A program made the translations under genes and the position numbers. The notes under the pieces were generated by a model. That model worked only from the letters and a program-made list of their open reading frames with translations. It was not told where the DNA came from and made no database searches. Positions 61,385 through 64,000 of a stretch of DNA of 64,000 nt are shown here, piece after piece. Origin of the DNA: VXPQ01 sp964608315. GTDB lineage: Bacteria; Bacteroidota; Rhodothermia; Rhodothermales; VXPQ01. The DNA lies in assembly GCA_964608315.1 (NCBI GenBank), contig CAZSNF010000002.1:179893-243892 (forward strand), read 5' to 3'. The first letter of the stretch is position 1; each line of letters starts with the position of its first letter.

Positions 61385-62857
61385 ATGCATCGCCTTTTCC
61401 CGCGCCTCGGCGTTTTCGCATTTCTGGCCGCCTTCGCCGCGGCCTGTTCGGTGGATTCCGATACCGGTTCAGACGGTTCCGCTCCGAATATCCTGTTTCT
61501 ACTGGCCGACGACCTGCAGGCCGACGCCATCGGCGCGTACGGCAACGGATATATCCGTACGCCAAACCTGGATCGCCTCGTCGAGGACGGGTACTCGTTC
61601 CGCCGCGCCTACAACATGGGCGCCCACCATGGGGCCGTCTGCGCGCCCAGCCGGGCCATGATGATGAGCGGGCGCAGCCTGTTCCGCGTCTACGACAATC
61701 TGGATTCCGTGCGCACCTTCCCGGAAATCCTTCGGGAGGCGAATTACCGGACGTTCGGCACGGGCAAATGGCACCAGAGCCGTTCGTCGTTCGCACGCAG
61801 CTTCGGGGAAGGCAACGCCGTGTTCTTCGGGGGCATGGCCAATCATTTCAACATCCAGCTACAGGATTTGCAGTCCGACGGGACTTTTTCGGAACCCGTC
61901 ATGCAAGGTTTTTCCACGACCCTGTTCGCCGATGCGGCGGTGGATTTTCTTGAGGACTACGGCGCGTCGGATCGGGAGGCCCCGTTTCTGGCCTATGTGT
62001 CCTTCACCGTGCCCCACGATCCCCGGACGCCTCCCGCCAGCCATGCGGCGGACTACGCCGGGTCGGGCATGCCCCTGCCGCCCAATTATCTGCCTGTGCA
62101 TCCGTTCGACAACGGGCGGATGGTTGTCCGGGACGAGACGCTGGCGGCGTGGCCCCGCCGCACGGACGTCATCCGGGACCAAATAGCCGAATACTACGGA
62201 CTTGTTACGCACATGGACGAGGAAATCGGTCGGATTCTGGATGCATTGCATGTGCAAAATCTGGCCGTAAACACCATCATCGTGTTTACGTCCGATCATG
62301 GTCTGGCCGTGGGGCAACATGGCCTGCTCGGCAAACAGAATCTGTACGAGCACAGCGTCAGGACGCCGCTTGTCGTGCAGGGCCCCGGCATTCCTCAGGG
62401 GGAAACCCGCGCCCTCGCGTATTTGCACGATCTGTTCGCCACCGTACTGGGCCTGGCCGGCGTCGAGGCGCCCGCCGGCGCAGACGCGCAGGATTTATCC
62501 GCCCTGTGGAAGGGAGAGCGCGCCTCCTTGCGGGAGCATCTTTTTCTGGCCTACGAGGATCTGCACCGGTCCGTTGTGGAAGATCGATGGAAACTGATCC
62601 GGTATCCCCAAATCCACTATACGCAGCTTTTCGATCTGGAGGCGGATCCGCACGAGCTGCGCAATCTCGCGGACGATCCGGCGTACGCCGAGGAGCAGGC
62701 CCGCCTGATGGCGCTCCTCGGATACGCGCAACGGGACGCCGGCGATCCACATCCCCTGACCTCCGAAACGCGCGCGTCCATGGATTTCGATTATTCGGAC
62801 ATTGTCCGCACCCCGGACCGGCACCAGCCCGAAGAAGTGGCGCAGAAATATTTTTGA
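61385..62857 (+). CDS. Secreted sulfatase (iduronate-2-sulfatase-like layout, CAPSR)
   Basis: A 490-residue sulfatase. The ATG at 61385 gives MHRLFPRLGVFAFLAAFAAAC, a possible lipoprotein leader. Motifs: NILFLLADDLQADAIGAYG, CAPSRAMMMSGRSLFR (C86), TFGTGKWHQ, YVSFTVPHDPRTPP, IIVFTSDHGLAVGQHGLLGKQNLYEH. The DHGLAVGQHGLLGKQN form (Asp-His, with Lys) is characteristic of the choline-/iduronate-sulfatase branch, unlike the DNG form of the others in this window. It is the fifth sulfatase here. Confidence 0.94.
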   Translation: MHRLFPRLGVFAFLAAFAAACSVDSDTGSDGSAPNILFLLADDLQADAIGAYGNGYIRTPNLDRLVEDGYSFRRAYNMGAHHGAVCAPSRAMMMSGRSLFRVYDNLDSVRTFPEILREANYRTFGTGKWHQSRSSFARSFGEGNAVFFGGMANHFNIQLQDLQSDGTFSEPVMQGFSTTLFADAAVDFLEDYGASDREAPFLAYVSFTVPHDPRTPPASHAADYAGSGMPLPPNYLPVHPFDNGRMVVRDETLAAWPRRTDVIRDQIAEYYGLVTHMDEEIGRILDALHVQNLAVNTIIVFTSDHGLAVGQHGLLGKQNLYEHSVRTPLVVQGPGIPQGETRALAYLHDLFATVLGLAGVEAPAGADAQDLSALWKGERASLREHLFLAYEDLHRSVVEDRWKLIRYPQIHYTQLFDLEADPHELRNLADDPAYAEEQARLMALLGYAQRDAGDPHPLTSETRASMDFDYSDIVRTPDRHQPEEVAQKYF

Positions 62858-63026
62858 GGGGCCGTGGCGAGTCGTTTCCGTTTTGCAACCCCTCGCTGTC
62901 CATAGCGGCGCTGCCGCGAGCGCGTCCGAAAACGCCTTGCAGGCGAACCGCACGCCGATGCGCGCGAAGCTCTGGAGCGCCGGAGCGTCTGATCGCGCCC
63001 GCCGGCGCATTCCGCTCGCCTCCTTT

Positions 63027-63194
63027 AGGATACTCTGATTAAATGTGCAAAGTTCAGAGGCTGCGAGGGGCGCTTCGCGTCCGCCATTCACCGAATCCGA
63101 AGCGTTTACCGCTGATTTCAACGACGCCATCACCAATGTCCTTTACGCACGAACGCGAAGCGCTGATCGAAGCAGAATTAATCAGAGTGTCCTT
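63027..63194 (+). mobile_element. MITE-like element, copy D (internally deleted)
   Basis: A 168-bp copy. Ends: AGGATACTCTGATTAA (63027-63042) and TTAATCAGAGTGTCCTT (63178-63194). It keeps the left part (AAAGTTCAGAGGCTGCGAGG) and the right part (CGTTTACCGCTGATTTCAAC, GAAGCGCTGATCGAAGCA) but lacks the ~90-base centre with the GGAATGACGAAG/AATGAGGAATGAC pair seen in A-C. It lies between the fifth sulfatase and the T9SS protein end. Bases 62858-63020 before it hold nothing I can identify. Confidence 0.85.
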
Positions 63195-63200
63195 TGTCCT

Positions 63201-64000
63201 TTACTTGACGAGCGCCATGGTCTTGACGGCGATCCGCTCCTCCGTACGCAGGACGTAGAAATACGTGCCGCTGGCGAGGTCGGAGGCGTCGAACGGAACG
63301 TCGTAGCGCCCCGCTGGCCGCGCGCCCTGCGTCAACACGCGCACCTCGTGGCCGAGCACGTCGTAGACGGCGAGCCGCGCGCGCTGCGCCTTCGCGAGAG
63401 AAAACCTGATCGTGGTCTTCGGATTGAACGGGTTGGGATAGTTCTGCTCGAGCGCGAAAGCGGCGGGTATCTCTTCTTCCGCGCCGTCGCGTTCGGCGGA
63501 CGTTGACTCCTCCGTCAGGGTCAGCTCCGCAATGGTCAGCTCGACGGACGAGGGAACGCCCGCCTGCACGCCTGCCGGCAGGTCGCCAAGCGCGACGGTG
63601 AACGTTTCGTCGTCTGCGTCGTCGTCCGCGTTCGTGGCGACGGCGCCCGCGTTGCTTGTCTGATTCGCCTCTATCACGATGGAGGCGAGCGCGGCGTAGT
63701 CGCCCGCTTCCGCCGTGCCGCCGGCGAACGCAAGAGGTATGGTTACGTCGTTGTCGAGCGGCTGCGTGAGGGTCGCCGCGACGGTGATCGTTTCGCCTTC
63801 GAACGTCGGGTTCGGCGACGCGGACAGGCTCACTGCCGCCGTCGAGGACGGCGGCGCAACAGGCGGCGTACCAGGCGGAGTAACAGGCGGCGTCACGGGA
63901 GGCGTAACAGGCGGCGACGGAAACGTCGTGTCGCCCTCGTCGTCTGCGACGAACGCCACGACCGGAGCCGGGCTGAGGCCGCCGTAGTCTCCCGGGCCGC
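63201..64000 (-). CDS. T9SS-sorted Calx-beta-type surface protein (C-terminal part)
   Basis: The reading frame runs to the window edge, so the N-terminus is outside. A proline-threonine linker with VTPP repeats is followed by a Calx-beta-like domain (VSLSASPNPTFEGETITVAATL ... VELTIAE) and a C-terminal type IX secretion sorting domain: FALEQNYPNPFNPKTTIRFSL, then LAVYDVLGHEVRVL, ending SGTYFYVLRTEERIAVKTMALVK. T9SS domains direct secretion and surface attachment and are diagnostic of the Bacteroidota/FCB group. The apparent in-window start near 63959 is internal. Confidence 0.92.
   Translation of the reverse strand, partial: GPGDYGGLSPAPVVAFVADDEGDTTFPSPPVTPPVTPPVTPPGTPPVAPPSSTAAVSLSASPNPTFEGETITVAATLTQPLDNDVTIPLAFAGGTAEAGDYAALASIVIEANQTSNAGAVATNADDDADDETFTVALGDLPAGVQAGVPSSVELTIAELTLTEESTSAERDGAEEEIPAAFALEQNYPNPFNPKTTIRFSLAKAQRARLAVYDVLGHEVRVLTQGARPAGRYDVPFDASDLASGTYFYVLRTEERIAVKTMALVK

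Overview
The window looks like a chromosomal segment of a GC-rich bacterium of the Bacteroidota/Rhodothermota side of the FCB group. Evidence: a C-terminal T9SS type A sorting domain (NYPNPFNP motif) at 63201-64000, a DUF4199 membrane protein, a carboxypeptidase-regulatory-like/DUF5686 outer-membrane protein, many sulfatases, ThuA and PVC-type dehydrogenase proteins, and few Shine-Dalgarno sites. The order assignment (Rhodothermales-like) is inference. No rRNA, tRNA or CRISPR array was seen.

Layout. 1-1953: end of katG, a DinB protein and a Fic derivative whose catalytic core is deleted. 1954-11800: a first accessory/defence region. It holds a 72-bp tandem repeat, a broken ATPase start behind an intact promoter with three palindromes, an AAA-TPR ATPase, and then a minus-strand operon of five overlapping genes: multi-ubiquitin-like protein, E2-fold protein, JAB-E1 fusion, DUF6527 and an OLD-like ATPase/TOPRIM. 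After that come an IS3 remnant and a decayed type I R-M locus that keeps an intact Fic enzyme. 11889-23728: metabolic genes (EEP lipoprotein, SSS symporter, xylose isomerase, MazG-like, PEP-hydrolase/Tm-1-like pair, cupin, a large ThuA-dehydrogenase-cupredoxin protein, ThuA lipoprotein). 24031-35793: a minus-strand type III-like restriction-modification island with three P-loop/TOPRIM genes inserted between mod and res, headed by a second DNA methyltransferase. 35986-46858: two sulfatases, PhoD-like phosphatase, DoxX, YceI, PLP decarboxylase, AAA_14/DUF4143 ATPase, DUF4199. 46917-48586: IS1595 remnant followed by an AT-rich TIR - membrane protein - TIR operon. 48651-64000: FAD oxidoreductase, DUF5686 protein, DUF4041/GIY-YIG protein, three more sulfatases, an ABC exporter with an unusual permease tail, and a T9SS-sorted Calx-beta protein.

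How the genes work together. The core genes fit a scavenger of sulfated and carboxylated polysaccharides: sulfatases remove sulfate, a PhoD-like enzyme removes phosphate, and a symporter and xylose isomerase handle freed sugars. The accessory genes fit anti-phage defence. Small intergenic elements punctuate the segment: four copies of one ~260-bp terminal-inverted-repeat family (one in reverse orientation, one internally deleted), solo ends, a related second repeat type, and one unrelated 266-bp element with 32-bp inverted ends and a long internal hairpin.

Strongest candidates for something new: the five-gene poly-ubiquitin-like operon with its OLD-type ATPase, the TIR-membrane-TIR operon in which the second TIR appears to have lost its catalytic glutamate, and the R-M island with embedded OLD/AAA/DUF4276 genes.
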